A stretch of DNA of 64,000 nt from Nocardia mangyaensis (GTDB taxonomy: Bacteria; Actinomycetota; Actinomycetes; Mycobacteriales; Mycobacteriaceae), in assembly GCF_001886715.1 (NCBI RefSeq), contig NZ_CP018082.1, forward strand, positions 2,914,001-2,978,000, written 5' to 3'. The notes below the pieces were generated by a model. The model worked only from the letters and a program-made list of their open reading frames with translations, made no database searches and was not told the origin of the DNA. The position numbers and the translations under genes were made by a program. Positions 56,901 to 64,000 of this stretch are shown here, in pieces (the stretch's first letter is position 1; each line of letters opens with the position of its first letter).

Positions 56901-58807
56901 TCGGCGCGATCGTCGCCCGGCATCTGGTCGTCGCGCACGGCGTGCGCCGACTGCTGCTGGCTTCGCGTCGCGGCACCGCCGCGGACGGCGCCGCCGAACT
57001 GGTCGCCGAACTCACTGCGCTCGGCGCCCACGTGCGGGTCGCTGCGTGCGACATCGCCGACCGGGATGCGGTCCGCTCGCTGCTGGCCGAGGTCGACGCC
57101 GATGCTCCGCTGACCGCTGTGATCCATGCGGCGGGCGTGCTGGACGACGCCACTCTCGACACGCTCACCGATGAGCAGACGACCCGGGTGCTGGCGCCGA
57201 AAGTCGATGGGGCACTGCACCTGCACGAGCTGACCAGCGAGCTGAGTCTGTCCGCGTTCGTCCTGTTCTCGTCAGCGGCGCCGCTGCTCGGCGGACAGGG
57301 CCAGGGCAACTACGCCGCGGCCAACAGCGTGCTCGACGCGCTGGCTCGGGTGCGGCGCAGCGCGGGTATGCCTGCGCATTCACTGGCCTGGGGGCTGTGG
57401 ACCGTCGGGATGGCGGGCATGCTCGGGACAGTCGGCGCCGAGCAGTACACGCGGCAGATCCGCGCCCGTCTCGGACTGATCCCGATCGACGCGGAGTCCG
57501 GGATGACGCTGTTCGACAGCGCACTCGCGACCGGCCGGGCGACGCTGGCGACGGCTCTGCTGGACAAGACGGCGCTTGCCGCCATGGCCCGCGGCGGCAC
57601 GCTGCCTGCGGTACTGCGGGGCATGATCAGGGTGCCGACGGCCACGGCGAACAGCGGTGTCAGCCTGGCGCGGCGGCTGGCCACCCTGCCGGACGCGGAG
57701 CGTGACAGCGCGATCGTGCAGGCGGTGCGGGAGGCCGCGGCGGCGGCGCTCGGCCACCTGTCCGGCGACGCGATCGACCCGGACGCGCCGTTCACCGAAC
57801 TCGGCTTCGACTCTCTCGGCGCTGTCGAGTTGCGGAATCGGCTGGTGCAGCAGACCGGGCTGACGTTGCCGTCGACCCTGATCTTCGACCATCCGACCGC
57901 CGCCGAGGTGGCGAAGCTGGTGCGGTCCCGGATCGAGGAGACCGAAGCCGGCGGCCGGATCGCCTCGGCGCCGACCGGGGTGCGCGGCACGCTCACCGAG
58001 TTGGTGACGGCCGCGCATCGCCGCGGCGACCTCGCGGCAGCGATGCCACTGCTGACCGCGAGCTCAGCCTTGGCGGCCGCGGCCGGCGCCGACCAGGCCG
58101 AAATCGCGCCCCCGACGCCACAACTGCTGGCGCGCGGTGCCGGATCGCCGACGCTGATCTGCATTCCGTCGTTCCTCGCGGGTTCCGGTCCGCACCAGTT
58201 CGCGCGCCTGGCCCGCAATCTGGGCGGCGAGCGGCAGGTGTTCGGACTGCGGTTGCCCGGCATGACGCCAGGAGATCTGTTGCCCGCGACCTGGTCGGCG
58301 GCGATCGACGCCCTCGCCGCCGCCGTCGAGCCGGAGCTCGAGCGAAATCCGGTGGCGCTCATCGGCTATTCGGTCGGTGGCGCGATCGCGCACGCGGTCG
58401 CGCGGCGGCTCGAGGATCGCGGCACACGGCTCGTCGGCGTGGCGATGATCGACACATACTCACCGGACGATCTGGAGCTCAATCGCCTCGTACTCACCGA
58501 CGCACTGGCACAGATCCTGTCCCGGGACAACGAGCTGACCCCGGTCGACGACCACGGTTTGGTCGCCATGGGCGGCTATGTGCGGTTCTACCCCGAGCGC
58601 GAAGCACGCTCGATCGCCGCGCCGACGTTGAATCTGCGGGCGTCCATGACGCTGAGCAGCTTCGGTGACACCGATCCGGTGCCGGACTGGCAGCACCGCG
58701 GACCGACAGAGCGCATCGACGCGCACCACTTCTCGATCATCGAGGAGCAGGCAACCGAGACCGCCACGTCCATCCGTCGCTGGCTCGACTCCCTCAGCGG
58801 CCGTTGA
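41978..58807 (+). CDS. Type I polyketide synthase, three KS-AT-DH-KR-ACP modules plus thioesterase
   Basis: This 5,609-residue enzyme has an N-terminal docking helix (residues 1-40). Module 1: KS 41-466 (Cys 211, His 346, His 384), AT 571-872 (Ser 667), DH 960-1235, KR about 1434-1690, ACP Ser 1749. Module 2: KS 1806-2230 (Cys 1978), AT 2343-2640 (Ser 2438), DH from 2729, KR from 3209, ACP Ser 3524. Module 3: KS 3582-4005 (Cys 3754), AT 4106-4415 (Ser 4202), DH from 4499, KR from 4965, ACP Ser 5279. TE 5385-5609 (GYSVGG, Ser 5465). All ATs read HAFH (malonyl-CoA) and all KRs have LDD, NADPH and Tyr motifs (B-type). There is no ER. DH3 has Glu where DH1 and DH2 have the HxxxGxxxxP Gly. Predicted product: a chain lengthened by three C2 units with trans double bonds, released by the TE. 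Iterative use cannot be excluded. Confidence 0.96.
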   Translation: MSENVVNDPSSERLLEYLKKVTLELLETREGLEQLQARAEEPIAIVGMACRYPGGVENPDQLWDLVDSETDAIGAFPTDRGWDLERLFDDDPDIAGTCYVREAGFLHNAVDFDAGFFGIGPREAAAMDPQQRLMLEASWEALEDAGIDPTSLRGSDTGVIAGVMYQDYGMVPQASAAEGHIGTGTATSVVSGRVSYTLGLEGPAVTLDTACSSSLVALHLACRALRQGESSLMLVGGVTVMSTPFLFVEFSRQRGLSKDGRCRAFSASADGVSWSEGVGVLALERLSDARRLGHRVLAVVRGSAINQDGASNGLTAPNGPSQERVIAQALASAGLQGSDVDVVEAHGTGTTLGDPIEAQALLNAYGRDRGVPLRVGALKSNIGHTQAAAGVGGVIKMVQALRHEVLPATLHVDAPSPHVDWSAGSVRLLTESEAWPVGDRVRRAGVSSFGISGTNAHVILEEAPPVAVGVDVPAAAQDGVVSGGVPTALLVSARSESALRAQALRLHDWLAVNEGARLSDVSAALWYSRAQLDCRGVVVGRDREELLSGLTALAADTPKPGVAYGVCGSGKTAFLFTGQGAQRIGMGAGLYAAFPVFAAALDEVCAEFDALLGVSLRAVMFGEDAEVAAGLLDRTEFTQPALFAFEVALFRLIESFGVVPDVVVGHSIGELVAAYVAGVWSLSDACRLVAARGRLMGALPEGGAMLAAAVSEERALELLAGGIGAVEGMGAGAVSQLGSVSLAAINAPVAVVFSGDGAAIAVLEARFSAEGVKTNRLSVSHAFHSVLMEPMLAEYEQVARSVAYQAPRIRVCSTVSGVVADEELLTPAYWVRQVRDTVRFAPAVGCLVDSGVRRFVELGPDAVLTAMTHQTLTDEASSRLLLAAAGRRTGDEAENFVSSLASVHSAGVAVDWAPLVPVQPSTRISLPTYAFQHKRYWHDLTLDPRQLGDVTQAGLVFPDHPLLGAAVQLADKDEWVLTGRLSYRTHPWLVDHLVSGTVIVPGTALVEMALCSGHILGSTVVEELTLRAPLLLPPDRAVELQVTVGAADNHGRRVLAVYSRVQSGDNAVEWTQNADGVLAEETAPSPLDAEIAPSADAEPIDIDVLYDRLADLGFAYGPTFQAVVAAWNDGGHVIADVALDTSAQRVAARCLIHPALSDAMLHTVIEPLAQDTAAGRLPLPFAFSGVRVYARGAVATRVRITRVGTDRVRLDAVDAAGVPVFSVNSLLARPVDLAALDVARTTESGVLGLRWTAMTAAEPATVSAPVRSQLVLLGSTQLSGVELRYADIDALTGATTDGADVPDLVLWADETTGTTSDFADAARVRVQATLRILRAYIEHPLDAPLVIATCGGVALPGETVDLAAAAVGGIVRAAQAEHPGRFVLLDYADELTAAAVAAAVAVGEPWVAVRAGALYTPRLVTVQVSAPTAAPFGTGTVLITGGTGGLGAQIARHLADAHQVRDLLLVSRSGEKAEGAADLVRELTELGARASVAACDVADPQAVRELLAAIPEQTPLTAVVHAAGVLDDSTVQTLTEGSLHRVFAPKVDAAWNLHELTRHCDLSAFILFSSVAGVLGAAGQGAYAAANAFLDALAHLRSTQGQPTTSVAWGPWDQQAGMTGALSQAEFSRLARSGLRPLTSARGVQLFDQVVALTGSESLLTAAGLDQVALGERARAGQLLPVLSGLAPASTRRAPGAGALAQRLATVPAERLDAVLREFVQTEAAAVLGHASATAIGVDTPFSELGFDSLGAVEFRNRLAKATTLTLASTLVFDYPTAAAVAGFLRTRLDGAQRPRTARATRLWTDEPIAIVGMSCRYPGGIENPDQLWDFVAAGGDAMSDFPTDRGWDLDRLFDSDPDKPGTVYATRAGFLYDAGDFDAAFFGIGPREAAAMDPQQRLMLEASWEALEHAGIDPTSLRGSDTGVFAGVMYQDYCASTAAGDSAEGYRATGASGSVVSGRVSYALGLEGPAVTVDTACSSSLVALHLAAQALRSGESSLVLVGGVTVMSTPLLFVEFSRQRGLSKDGRCKAFSASADGVAWGEGVGVLVVERLSDAQRLGHQVLAVVRGSAVNQDGASNGLTAPNGPSQERVIAQALAVSGLSAADVDVVEAHGTGTTLGDPIEAQALLNAYGQDRSELLRIGSLKSNIGHTQAAAGVGGVIKMVQALRHEMLPASLHADVPSPHVDWASGAVRVVTEAEPWVAGSRVRRAGVSSFGISGTNAHVILEEAPSDPTVSTEANNVVRQSDHIAARPHANTAPWLLSAKSEAALQAQARRLQTWLAVHPDADDADIAATLTSSRARLDWRGAVLGAGRAELLTGLTALAAGAPSPHVVRGVAAAGDTAFLFTGQGAQRVGMGTGLSVAFPVFATALDEVCAEFDALLGVSLRAVMFGEDVEYLGLLDRTEFTQPALFAFEVALFRLIESFGVVPDVVVGHSIGELVAAYVAGVWSLSDACRLVAARGRLMGALPEGGAMLAAAVSEERALELLAGGIGAVEGMGAGAVSQLGSVSLAAVNAPVAVVFSGDGAAIAVLEARLSAEGVKTNRLSVSHAFHSVLMEPMLAEYEQVARSVAYQAPRIRVCSTVSGVVADDELLTPAYWVRQVRDTVRFAPAVRALDDAGVRRFVEVGPDAVLASMTSQTLTDEAAARSLVAAAARRTIDEAEQFLRLLAAVHCAGVAVDWAPLHVGRPVSHIDLPVYAFQRRRYWTQAGDDALGDMGHAGLAALGHPVLRVAAQLAGRDEWLFSGRLSTTEQSWIADHTAFGAVLLPGTGFVDLALTAGAHLALPVMDELVLAAPLLFDGAAVDVQVSVAEPDDAGVRRLSIYSRTVADGARGDAREQDWTLHATGILAPADATTPAWSSPDWPPADGTPIDGAHLYDRLADLGFGYGPSFRGVRAAWTRGSEVFAEVALDETTAAQAAVFGVHPALLDAAFHAAIDGLADDLPDGRLPLPFSFGGVRVFRRGAAAVRARITRSGPEKVRIDACDDTGSPVLSIDAVLARPVDARTLDSARGNGRASLYALEWTPLPAQAVSAQELVALGQPVSGIAETYPDAMTFAARADRAAVTVVWSPAPPAVDNAADTPSAVRAAVHAALAVLREWLAEPSCAESTLVVLTRDAVGLPGETPDLAAAAVWGLARSAQSEHPGRIVLVDVDRAAIDDADEALRVAAAMAAGEPQLAIRGGAALAPRLVRTTAAEPLAATFATGTVLITGGTGGLGAVTARHLITAHGARRLLLVSRRGSAAPGVAELVAELTALGADVGVSACDVSSRAAVEALLAAIPAEHPLTAVVHTAGVLDDGIVATLTPEQVDRVLAPKVDAAWHLHELTRDLDLSAFVLFSSAAPLLGGQGQGNYAAANAALDALARMRRSAGLPAHSLAWGLWTRGMAEALNDAGAEHLVRQIRTRLGLAPIEPDIGMQLFDDALATREPMLLTALLDTAALTALGRLGTLPAVLRGLIRVPSRGSVADSPLRQRLADAPAEQWEALVRHEVRAIAAAVLGHESADAVDPEIPFSELGFDSLGGVEFRNRLAAATGVQLPSTLVFDYPTTTAVAGFLRTRIDGAAPPRTTTTRTRVDEPIAIVGMSCRYPGGVENPDQLWELMTARVDAISPIPTDRGWDLDNLYDPDPGKAGKIYTREGGFLYNAGEFDPGFFGIGPREAAAMDPQQRLMLEASWEALEDAGIDPTSLRGSDTGVYVGVMYQDYGYSARDAADGAAEGYLATGSAGSVVSGRVSYALGLEGPAVTVDTACSSSLVALHLAAQALRSGESSLVLVGGVTVMSTPLLFVEFSRQRALSPDGRCKAFSASADGVSWGEGVGVVALERLSDAQRLGHRVLAVVRGSAVNQDGASNGLTAPNGPSQERVIAQALAASGLSAVDVDAVEAHGTGTTLGDPIEAQALLNAYGQDRDEPLRIGSLKSNIGHTQAAAGVGGVIKMVQALRHEMLPASLHADVPSPHVDWASGAVRVVTEAEPWVAGSRVRRAGVSSFGISGTNAHVILEEAPAVALLPVDVPLPTVTPLLLSARTAAALRTQARRLHDVLRDRPDLDLTDAAVTLALHRAHLERRTAVVGANRETLMAALARVADAEPTPRAVDGVIGAGETAFLFTGQGAQRVGMGAGLYARFPLFAMALDEVCAEFDALLGVSLRAVMFGEDAEVAAGLLDRTEFTQPALFAFEVALFRLVESFGVVPDVVVGHSIGELAAAYVAGVWSLSDACRLVAARGRLMGGLPSGGAMLAAAVTEERALELLAAGAGVEAGVGADGSAGPGGGVGPDSWADVVSLAAVNAPNAVVFSGAVAAISVLEAQLKADGVKTNRLSVSHAFHSVLMEPMLAEYERVAAGVAYQPPRIRLCSTVSGVLAGAELLTAGYWVGQVRAAVRFAPAVGSLVDSGVRRFIELGPDAVLTAMTRQSLPAELESRTVVTAAGRRTVDDVEQFAQLLADAHCAELPVRWASYFGERPQPRITLPTYPFQHERFWLLPNEPTPALLGADSADHPLLHAQVPLAGKDEWLFTGRLSLRAQPWLADHAVFESVLMPGTGFVELALAAGARLDVPHLAELVLASPLILTDDAAVDVQLSVDEPDATGRRAIAIHARTTDDWVLHASGVLAPALPPATSDWADVWPPVAGEPVDGQQLYRTLGDLGFGYGPVFQCVRAAWSDGDDVFAELALDSETAGRATEYGLHPALLDAVFHAAIDHLADGAPDGRAPLPFAFDGVRLAKSGVSALRARIRGTAPDTLRVDAVDADGATVLGIDSVRARPVEQRALDQLRGVALYDLDWAAVPVVSAADRGQIVVLGGSEPIADAAVESVPRCAGLADLALLDVPGPVVWSAPRETGGGAADVHAGVLTTLALLRDWLAAERPGVLVIVTRSAAGLPGERPDLVGAAVAGLVRSAQSEHPGRFLLLDHDGDALPIEWFADAVAADEPHLAVREGRLLAPRLAPLPATEPSVPLSFDEGTVLITGGVGGIGAIVARHLVVAHGVRRLLLASRRGTAADGAAELVAELTALGAHVRVAACDIADRDAVRSLLAEVDADAPLTAVIHAAGVLDDATLDTLTDEQTTRVLAPKVDGALHLHELTSELSLSAFVLFSSAAPLLGGQGQGNYAAANSVLDALARVRRSAGMPAHSLAWGLWTVGMAGMLGTVGAEQYTRQIRARLGLIPIDAESGMTLFDSALATGRATLATALLDKTALAAMARGGTLPAVLRGMIRVPTATANSGVSLARRLATLPDAERDSAIVQAVREAAAAALGHLSGDAIDPDAPFTELGFDSLGAVELRNRLVQQTGLTLPSTLIFDHPTAAEVAKLVRSRIEETEAGGRIASAPTGVRGTLTELVTAAHRRGDLAAAMPLLTASSALAAAAGADQAEIAPPTPQLLARGAGSPTLICIPSFLAGSGPHQFARLARNLGGERQVFGLRLPGMTPGDLLPATWSAAIDALAAAVEPELERNPVALIGYSVGGAIAHAVARRLEDRGTRLVGVAMIDTYSPDDLELNRLVLTDALAQILSRDNELTPVDDHGLVAMGGYVRFYPEREARSIAAPTLNLRASMTLSSFGDTDPVPDWQHRGPTERIDAHHFSIIEEQATETATSIRRWLDSLSGR
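43781..44510 (+). repeat. AT-domain segment near-identical to 49,097-49,820
   Basis: The AT of module 1 from [20 protein letters not shown] to the [14 protein letters not shown] region is almost base-for-base equal to the corresponding part of module 2, including silent positions over long runs. This points to gene conversion or recent module duplication. Confidence 0.85.
47837..48665 (+). repeat. KS-domain segment near-identical to 53,165-53,992
   Basis: The KS of module 2 from [20 protein letters not shown] to [15 protein letters not shown] matches module 3 with long identical runs, for example the stretch from about 48,414 to 48,612. A GTG/TTG-rich codon style is shared by both copies and contrasts with neighbouring DH and KR DNA. 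Confidence 0.85.
49097..49820 (+). repeat. AT-domain segment near-identical to 43,781-44,510
   Basis: Module 2 partner of the repeat in module 1. A short difference (a one-codon deletion and changes near [14 protein letters not shown]) shows the copies are not fresh. After about 49,820 the two modules diverge sharply. Confidence 0.85.
53165..53992 (+). repeat. KS-domain segment near-identical to 47,837-48,665
   Basis: Module 3 partner of the KS repeat. Differences cluster in the middle (for example RALSPDG versus RGLSKDG), so conversion tracts are patchy. Confidence 0.85.
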
Positions 58808-58841
58808 CATCCGATCCGACAGATTCGAGGAACGAGAACTG

Positions 58842-59498
58842 ATGACGACCTTTGACCGCCTCGACCGACCGCGCGGTCCGTTCGGGCGCCTGCGACGAGC
58901 GCTCGACAACGCCCATGCGGTACGGCGCTATTGGGGCACCACCGAGCAGGAGCGCCCCGAATTCGAGGAGTGCATGAATCATGTCGCGCCGCCGTGGGAC
59001 ACCTACTATCGCGGCATCACCGTGCGGGCGACATCGGCAGTGACGTGGCGGTGGCTGTGCCAGATGCGGGTTGCGCCGTACAGCTACGACTGGATCGACA
59101 ATTTCGGCCGACGCAGCCCCCGTCAGTGGACGCCCGGCGCCGATGAACTGGCCGCGGGACAGAAGATCCTGATGATCTTCCAGGTGTCGAGCTTCGAACG
59201 CGACCAGCACATCACGATGCGTATCCACCCGTGGCTGCGCTGGTTCTGGGGCGACACCTGTTGCACGTTCCGGGTGGTGGAACGCCCGGAGGGCGGCGAC
59301 TGCCGACTGCTGATGATCATGACGGTGCACGACCGCACCGGCGCCTTCGCGCGCTACACGGGGCTGTACGCGCTGCGTAAGTACTTGTTCCCGTGGGGCG
59401 AACTGGTCATGGTGCACAAGCAATTCCGCACGTTCAAGCAGCTGGCCGAAGCGACCCCGGTCACTCCGCCCGCCGAGTCGACCGAACGGGGCGCCTGA
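58842..59498 (+). CDS. SRPBCC/START-like protein, possible polyketide cyclase or binding protein
   Basis: The 218-residue protein begins MTTFDRLDRPRGPFGRLRRA and has a helix-grip-like pattern (WRWLCQMRVAPYSYDWIDN, AGQKILMIFQVSSFERDQHI, FRVVERPEGGDCRLLMIMTV). Family members bind hydrophobic ligands, and some act as cyclases or aromatases for polyketides. The frame is open from 58,665, but the ATG at 58,842 follows GAGGAAC and avoids overlap with the PKS. It lies 34 bases after the PKS stop, probably co-transcribed. A catalytic role is not shown by sequence. Confidence 0.7.
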   Translation: MTTFDRLDRPRGPFGRLRRALDNAHAVRRYWGTTEQERPEFEECMNHVAPPWDTYYRGITVRATSAVTWRWLCQMRVAPYSYDWIDNFGRRSPRQWTPGADELAAGQKILMIFQVSSFERDQHITMRIHPWLRWFWGDTCCTFRVVERPEGGDCRLLMIMTVHDRTGAFARYTGLYALRKYLFPWGELVMVHKQFRTFKQLAEATPVTPPAESTERGA

Positions 59499-59499
59499 G

Positions 59500-60270
59500 A
59501 TGACCGTGTCGTTCCGTCTCGCCAGCTACCCCGCCCGCGGCTGGACCGGGCTACTGGCCAACCTGCCGCGGATCAACCAGGAACTGTGTGCGACCCCCGG
59601 CCTGGTCGCGGGCCGGGTATTCGGTACCGGGAATCTGCAGCCGCCGATCGGCGGTGCGCCGATCTTCCGGCGTTGGGCGTTGTTCACGATGTTCGAATCC
59701 GACTCCGCCCGAGACGATTTCGAGAATTCATGCGCCGTCGACATCTTCACCGACCGTTCCCGCGAGCTATGGCAGGTCGCGATGGCGCCCACCCGGATCG
59801 GGCGCGGCGAGTGGCGTGGCTGGCGTCCTGAGGTCGATCCCGTCCCGCACACCGACGACGAGCCGGTCGTCTCGTTCACCTACAGCCATGTGCGCTCGCG
59901 ATACGTGCCGACATTCCTGCTGAACAACAAGCGGGTGGTCGACGAGCAGCGCACCGACGCCGGACTGATCGCGCAACTCGGCGTCGCCGACGACCTCACC
60001 TCCACCAGCACGTTCTCGATCTGGCGCAGTCAGCACGACCTCATCGACTTCGCCTATCGCAGTTCCGAAGCGCACAAGAAGGTGATCAAACCGTCGCTGA
60101 CGCAATGGCAGTTCGACAACTTCTCGGCGCGGTTCCGTATCCATTCCTCCGCCGGCACCTGGGACGGGCGCGACCCGGCTCGCTTGGCTCGCCTCGCCGC
60201 GCAGGAGCGGATCCGGCTCGCCGCACAGCAGCAGGCGGACCCACACCGTCCTGCTGCCGAAAAAGTCTGA
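59500..60270 (+). CDS. CrtA-like (spheroidene monooxygenase family) protein
   Basis: The 256-residue protein shows two similar ferredoxin-like halves. The C-terminal half (SFTYSHVRSRYVPTFLLNNK, then STFSIWRSQHDLIDFAYRSS, EAHKKVIKPSLTQW and FSARFRIHSSAGTWDGRDP) resembles CrtA, the carotenoid C2-monooxygenase: TFS-W, the AY...H motif and ARFR. CrtA oxidises the end of a conjugated polyene with oxygen, so a homologue in a polyene-type PKS cluster could oxidise the polyketide. The start ATG follows the previous stop by one base. Confidence 0.6.
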   Translation: MTVSFRLASYPARGWTGLLANLPRINQELCATPGLVAGRVFGTGNLQPPIGGAPIFRRWALFTMFESDSARDDFENSCAVDIFTDRSRELWQVAMAPTRIGRGEWRGWRPEVDPVPHTDDEPVVSFTYSHVRSRYVPTFLLNNKRVVDEQRTDAGLIAQLGVADDLTSTSTFSIWRSQHDLIDFAYRSSEAHKKVIKPSLTQWQFDNFSARFRIHSSAGTWDGRDPARLARLAAQERIRLAAQQQADPHRPAAEKV

Positions 60271-60312
60271 CCCGATCGAATCGCTGTAGTTCCTCAGAGA
60301 AATAAGGTCTTC

Positions 60313-61578
60313 ATGTACGACGTCGTCATCGTTGGCGGCAGCCTCGCCGGCTGCTCCACCGCCGCGCTCCTCGGTCGCGCCGGACTGCGCGTCGCGGTCC
60401 TCGAAGCGCACAAGGATCCGGACCATTACAAGCGGCTGTGCACCGCGACGATCCGCGCCGGAACGCAGCCGGTGCTGCGGCGGCTCGGCTTGGCAGACAA
60501 ACTCGCGGAGGCAGGTTCGATGCCCTGCTACGACGCCTTCCACTCCGCGGCCGACGGCTGGGTCCTCGACGAGACCGCCGTCGAGCGGGGCGACTACGGC
60601 TACAACCTGCAGCGGCGCCTGCTCGACCCGCTGGTGCGCCGCACCGCCGCCGAGACTCCGGGCGTGGAGCTGATCCTCGGCGCGAAGGTCACCGACCTGT
60701 CTCGCGATGCCCATGGTCGCGTCAACGGTGTCGTCGCGAAGATCAAGGGCGAGGAGACCCTGTTCAGCGGTCGCCTCGTGATCGGCGCCGACGGTCGCAG
60801 CTCCGTCGTCGCCGACCGGGCGGGGCTGCCTGCCATCGAAACGGAGAATCGCCGCTACATCTACTTCGCCCACTACCGCAACGTCGACATGCCCGCCGAC
60901 CGTACGTTGCGGGCCTGGTTCGCGATGCCTGACATCTTCCTGATGGCCGGATTCGGTGACGGCACCGCCGTGATCTCCTGCGCTCCGGACAAGCGCAGCC
61001 TCCCCGAGTTCGACCTCGACCGGGAGAAGTTCCTGCTCGAGTCGTTCAAGAATCTGCCCGACGCGCCCGACTTGTCGAACGTCGAGCGGGTAACGGACCT
61101 GATCGGCACCCGCGACTACCCGAATATCCGTCGTCGCCGCGTCGTTGCCCCCGGTCTCGCGCTGGTCGGGGACGCCGCGATGGTGGCCGACCCGGTCAGT
61201 GGCGTGGGCTGCGGCTTCGCCTTCCAGGCCGCCGAATGGCTCGCCGACGCGGTGACAGACGCACTGAAGTCGCAGGACAGCGCCGCGATCGACAAGGCGC
61301 TGGCCCGTTACCAGAAGCAGCACCGCAAGCGACTCGGCCTGCACCACTTCACAATCGCCGACCTCAGCAAGCGCACGGTGCTGCCGCCGGTGATCCGGAT
61401 GATCCTCGCCGCCGCCGTGGACGACCCGAAAATCGCGCAGTCCTATGTGTCGGTAGTGACCCGCAACAGCTCCCCGGCCGTGCTGTTCTCGCCGAAGCTG
61501 CTGGTGCGCGCTGCGATCGGCGCCCGGCGAGCCCGGGCGACCCAGCGCCGGGAACAGGTGCCGGCGCTCGCGGCCTGA
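60313..61578 (+). CDS. FAD-dependent monooxygenase/oxidoreductase (PHBH fold)
   Basis: The 421-residue flavoprotein has the Rossmann motif VVIVGGSLAGCSTAALLGRA with Glu ending strand 2 (AVLEAHKD), the DG motif GADGRSSVVADRAG, and GDAAMVADPVSGVGCGFAFQ that binds the FAD ribityl and pyrophosphate. It resembles group A aromatic hydroxylases, epoxidases and geranylgeranyl-reductase-like enzymes. Likely a tailoring oxidase of the polyketide. The ATG is 42 bases after the CrtA-like gene, with AGAGAAATAAGG nearby. Confidence 0.88.
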   Translation: MYDVVIVGGSLAGCSTAALLGRAGLRVAVLEAHKDPDHYKRLCTATIRAGTQPVLRRLGLADKLAEAGSMPCYDAFHSAADGWVLDETAVERGDYGYNLQRRLLDPLVRRTAAETPGVELILGAKVTDLSRDAHGRVNGVVAKIKGEETLFSGRLVIGADGRSSVVADRAGLPAIETENRRYIYFAHYRNVDMPADRTLRAWFAMPDIFLMAGFGDGTAVISCAPDKRSLPEFDLDREKFLLESFKNLPDAPDLSNVERVTDLIGTRDYPNIRRRRVVAPGLALVGDAAMVADPVSGVGCGFAFQAAEWLADAVTDALKSQDSAAIDKALARYQKQHRKRLGLHHFTIADLSKRTVLPPVIRMILAAAVDDPKIAQSYVSVVTRNSSPAVLFSPKLLVRAAIGARRARATQRREQVPALAA

Positions 61579-61695
61579 GCGTGGCGGGCGGCATTCAACC
61601 GCCGCCCGCCACCGAGTTCAACACGGCTGCAAGCCGAACGCTCTCTTCGACGCGACCGCTGGTCGTTCGCGTTGCCCCGTGAAAGGAATCAATCG

Positions 61696-64000
61696 GTGTC
61701 CGGATCGTCGAACGACATCGCCATCGTCGGTATGGCCTGCAGAATGCCGGGTGCGGCGGATCTCGACAGTTTCTGGCGGTTGCTGCACGAGGGACATGAC
61801 GCGGTCGGGGCAGCGCCCGACGACCGGTCCGGTCTCACCGAACGCGCCGGATTCCTGGACGGGGCCGGCGAATACGATCCGGACTTCTTCGGCGTTTCAC
61901 CGAATGAGGCACGGGCACTCGACCCACAGCAGCTGCTGGCCCTCGAATTGAGCTGGGCGGCACTCGAAGACGCGGGCGCGACCCTGGAACGTCGCGCCGG
62001 GCTGCGCAGCGCGGTGTTCTTCGGCTGCACGGGTAGTGATTTCACCGAACTCGCCGCGCTGCGGGGTGGCGAGGGGGTGACCCGCCACTCGCTGTGGGGG
62101 TCGAGTCGCGGCATCATCGCCAACCGCGTGTCCAACTTCTTCGGCCTCACCGGTCCCAGCCTCGTGGTGGACAGCGGGCAGTCGTCGTCGCTGGTCGCGG
62201 TGCATCTGGCCGTCGAGAGCCTGCGCAGCGGTGAGACCGAACTGGCGCTGGCCGGTGGCGTGAACCTGATTCTGTCCGCGCGCAGTGGCGATCGCATCGC
62301 CGAATTCGGCGCGCAGTCCGCGACCGGAAAGTGCCGCGTATTCGATGCCGCGGCCGATGGTTTCGTGCGGGGCGAGGGCGGCGGCGTCGTGGTGCTGAAG
62401 CCGCTGGACCGCGCCTTGGCAGACCGCGACCGGGTGTACGCGGTGATCCGCGGCACGGCCGCCAACAACGGCAACGAGCACGGCGTACTCAGCGCGCCGA
62501 GCCAGGCCGCGCAGGAAGACGCCATCCGGGCGGCGCTCGCCGGTGCCGCGGTGGACGCCGGGTCGGTGCAGTACATCGAACTGCACGGCACCGGCACCCC
62601 GGCCGGTGATCCGGTCGAGGCCGCCGCGCTCGGCGCGGTGTACGGCGCGGGCCGCACGGACGCGCTGGCCGTCGGCTCGGTGAAGTCCAACATCGGGCAC
62701 CTGGAGGCTGCGGCAGGCATCGCCGGGCTGATCAAGACCGCGCTGTGTCTGCATCGCGGCAGTCTCGTTCCCAGCCTGCACTTTCAGGCGCCGAATCCGC
62801 GGATCCCGCTGGCGGAGCTGCGTCTTCGGGTAGTCACCGAGGTCGAGTCGTGGACCGATGCGCCGATCCGCCGCGCGGGCGTCTCCGCCTTCGGCATGGG
62901 TGGCACGAACGTCCACGCCCTGCTCGAGGCCGCACCCGCGACGGCCACCGCGGAGCACGGGATCACCGCGGAATCCGCCGTGACCTGGGTGCTATCGGCG
63001 CACAGCGACACCGCGATCACCGATCAGGCCGCCCGGCTCGGTGACTGGGTGGCCGCACGGCCCGACGCCGACCCCGCCGACATCGCGCACTCCCTGCTGC
63101 GCACCCGCTCCCAGCTGCCATGGCGGGCCGCCGTCGTCGGCCGCGACCGCGCCACCCTGCTCGCCGGGCTCAGCGCCCTGACCGACCCCGACGCCGCGGA
63201 CGCCGCGGCGGTGCCACCGGGGCGCGCGGTGCCGCGCCGGGTCGCCTTCGTATTCCCGGGCCAGGGCAGTCAATGGGAGGGTATGGCCGCCGAACTGCTC
63301 GCCGACGGCGGCGAATTCGCCGCCGCGATCGCGGATTGCGAGGCGGCGCTCGCGCCGTTCGTCGACTGGTCGCTCACCGATGTGCTGCGCGCAGTACCCG
63401 GTGCGCCGTCGCTGGAGCGGGTGGACGTCGTGCAGCCTGCGCTGTTCTCGGTGATGGTGTCGCTGGCCCGGCACTGGCGGGCCGCGGGGGTGGAACCGGC
63501 CGCGGTGGTCGGACATTCGCAGGGCGAGATCGCGGCCGCGTACCTCGCGGGCGCGCTGTCGCTGGACGACGCGGCGCGCGTCGTCGCGCTGCGGTCGCGC
63601 GCGGTCGCCGAAGGTCTGGCCGGGCACGGCGGGATGGCATCGATCGGTCTCGGCGCCGAGGCTGCCCGGACGCGGCTCGCGGCCTACGGTGAACGGCTGT
63701 CGCTGGCAGCGGTCAACGGGCCCGCGCAGACGGTGATCGCGGGCGACACCGCCGCCCTCGCCGAATTCCTGGCCGACTGTGACCGAGATAGTGTGTGGGC
63801 CAGGGCAATTCCGGTGGACTACCCGTCTCATTCGCGGGCCGTTGAGCGCCTGCGGGAGCGGCTACTCGACGAATTGGCGCCGATCGAGCCGCGCGCCGCC
63901 ACGACCGAGTTCGTCTCCACCGTCACCGCCGCGCCGTTGGATACCACGACCCTCGGCGCCGCCTACTGGTATCGGTCGCTGCGCGAACCGGTTCGGTTCG
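61696..64000 (+). CDS. Type I polyketide synthase loading subunit, KSQ-AT (continues past window)
   Basis: From the GTG behind AAAGGAA the frame is open to the window end (768 codons). Residues about 7-425 are a ketosynthase in which the catalytic Cys is replaced by Gln 162 (VDSGQSSSLVAVH), with the two His kept (ELHGTGT, NIGHLEA): a KSQ decarboxylase that makes the starter from an acyl malonyl thioester. An AT follows (FPGQGSQWEGM; GHSQGE Ser 608). Its specificity loop reads YPSH at residues 709-712, close to the YASH of methylmalonyl-type ATs rather than HAFH, so a propionyl starter is the first guess. An ACP and a docking domain should follow. It begins directly with the KS, without the N-terminal docking helix of the first PKS. 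Confidence 0.93.
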   Translation, partial: MSGSSNDIAIVGMACRMPGAADLDSFWRLLHEGHDAVGAAPDDRSGLTERAGFLDGAGEYDPDFFGVSPNEARALDPQQLLALELSWAALEDAGATLERRAGLRSAVFFGCTGSDFTELAALRGGEGVTRHSLWGSSRGIIANRVSNFFGLTGPSLVVDSGQSSSLVAVHLAVESLRSGETELALAGGVNLILSARSGDRIAEFGAQSATGKCRVFDAAADGFVRGEGGGVVVLKPLDRALADRDRVYAVIRGTAANNGNEHGVLSAPSQAAQEDAIRAALAGAAVDAGSVQYIELHGTGTPAGDPVEAAALGAVYGAGRTDALAVGSVKSNIGHLEAAAGIAGLIKTALCLHRGSLVPSLHFQAPNPRIPLAELRLRVVTEVESWTDAPIRRAGVSAFGMGGTNVHALLEAAPATATAEHGITAESAVTWVLSAHSDTAITDQAARLGDWVAARPDADPADIAHSLLRTRSQLPWRAAVVGRDRATLLAGLSALTDPDAADAAAVPPGRAVPRRVAFVFPGQGSQWEGMAAELLADGGEFAAAIADCEAALAPFVDWSLTDVLRAVPGAPSLERVDVVQPALFSVMVSLARHWRAAGVEPAAVVGHSQGEIAAAYLAGALSLDDAARVVALRSRAVAEGLAGHGGMASIGLGAEAARTRLAAYGERLSLAAVNGPAQTVIAGDTAALAEFLADCDRDSVWARAIPVDYPSHSRAVERLRERLLDELAPIEPRAATTEFVSTVTAAPLDTTTLGAAYWYRSLREPVRF

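Noticed and set aside
54350..57226. Antisense open frame of 958 codons inside the PKS gene
   Set aside because: Same shadow effect; the sense frame holds unmistakable AT, DH and KR motifs.

Overview
The window is high-GC actinobacterial DNA, most likely from Nocardia or a close mycolic-acid relative. The evidence is a tandem pair of MspA/Nfp-type outer-membrane porins, heavy use of GTG starts, an MpaB/Lcp-type (DUF2236) oxygenase, actinobacterial IS families and a modular type I polyketide synthase. The genus is an inference; no rRNA or other marker gene is present.

Left flank (1-4,590): a graveyard of insertion sequences (IS701, IS21 and IS5 remnants, nested in each other) around one intact AraC-type regulator. 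Catabolic block (4,590-14,439): a tightly overlapping plus-strand operon for a flavin-dependent monooxygenase, a complete oligopeptide-type ABC importer (lipoprotein, two permeases, a double ATPase), a flavin reductase, a copper amine oxidase and a small His/Met-rich membrane protein. Together these look like uptake and oxidative breakdown of a nitrogenous substrate. Porin block (14,793-16,207): two MspA-family porins. Then comes a second IS-rich stretch (16,419-23,060): an IS5-family element with both ends and its target duplication, an MpaB-like gene, an alcohol dehydrogenase beheaded next to an IS630 remnant, phoU, a possible nuclease-fold ORF, a VOC protein and an IS110-family element.

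CRISPR block (23,360-37,340): a complete type I-E system. Array 1 (26 repeats) lies upstream of cas3-cse1-cse2-cas7e-cas5e-cas6e-cas1e-cas2e, followed by a small membrane-protein gene, three decayed repeats, a second leader and array 2 (33 repeats plus one decayed). Arrays and cas genes all point the same way, and the two leaders share a motif at the same distance from repeat 1. About 140 bases past array 2 lie the 3' part of a tRNA (probably tRNA-Pro), a strong terminator and the C-terminus of a tyrosine integrase, which reads as the scar of an integrative element.

Polyketide block (40,068-64,000, running off the window): an AsnB-type amidotransferase gene, a 5,609-residue PKS with three successive KS-AT-DH-KR-ACP modules and a terminal thioesterase, a START-like protein, a CrtA-like protein, an FAD monooxygenase, and the start of a second PKS gene. 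The KS of this second gene has Gln in place of the catalytic Cys (KSQ), so the loading module is encoded downstream of the terminal subunit. The extender ATs look malonyl-specific and all KRs carry the LDD motif, so a short conjugated polyene acid, possibly amidated and oxidised, is the simplest product prediction. I did not recognise the cluster as a known one.
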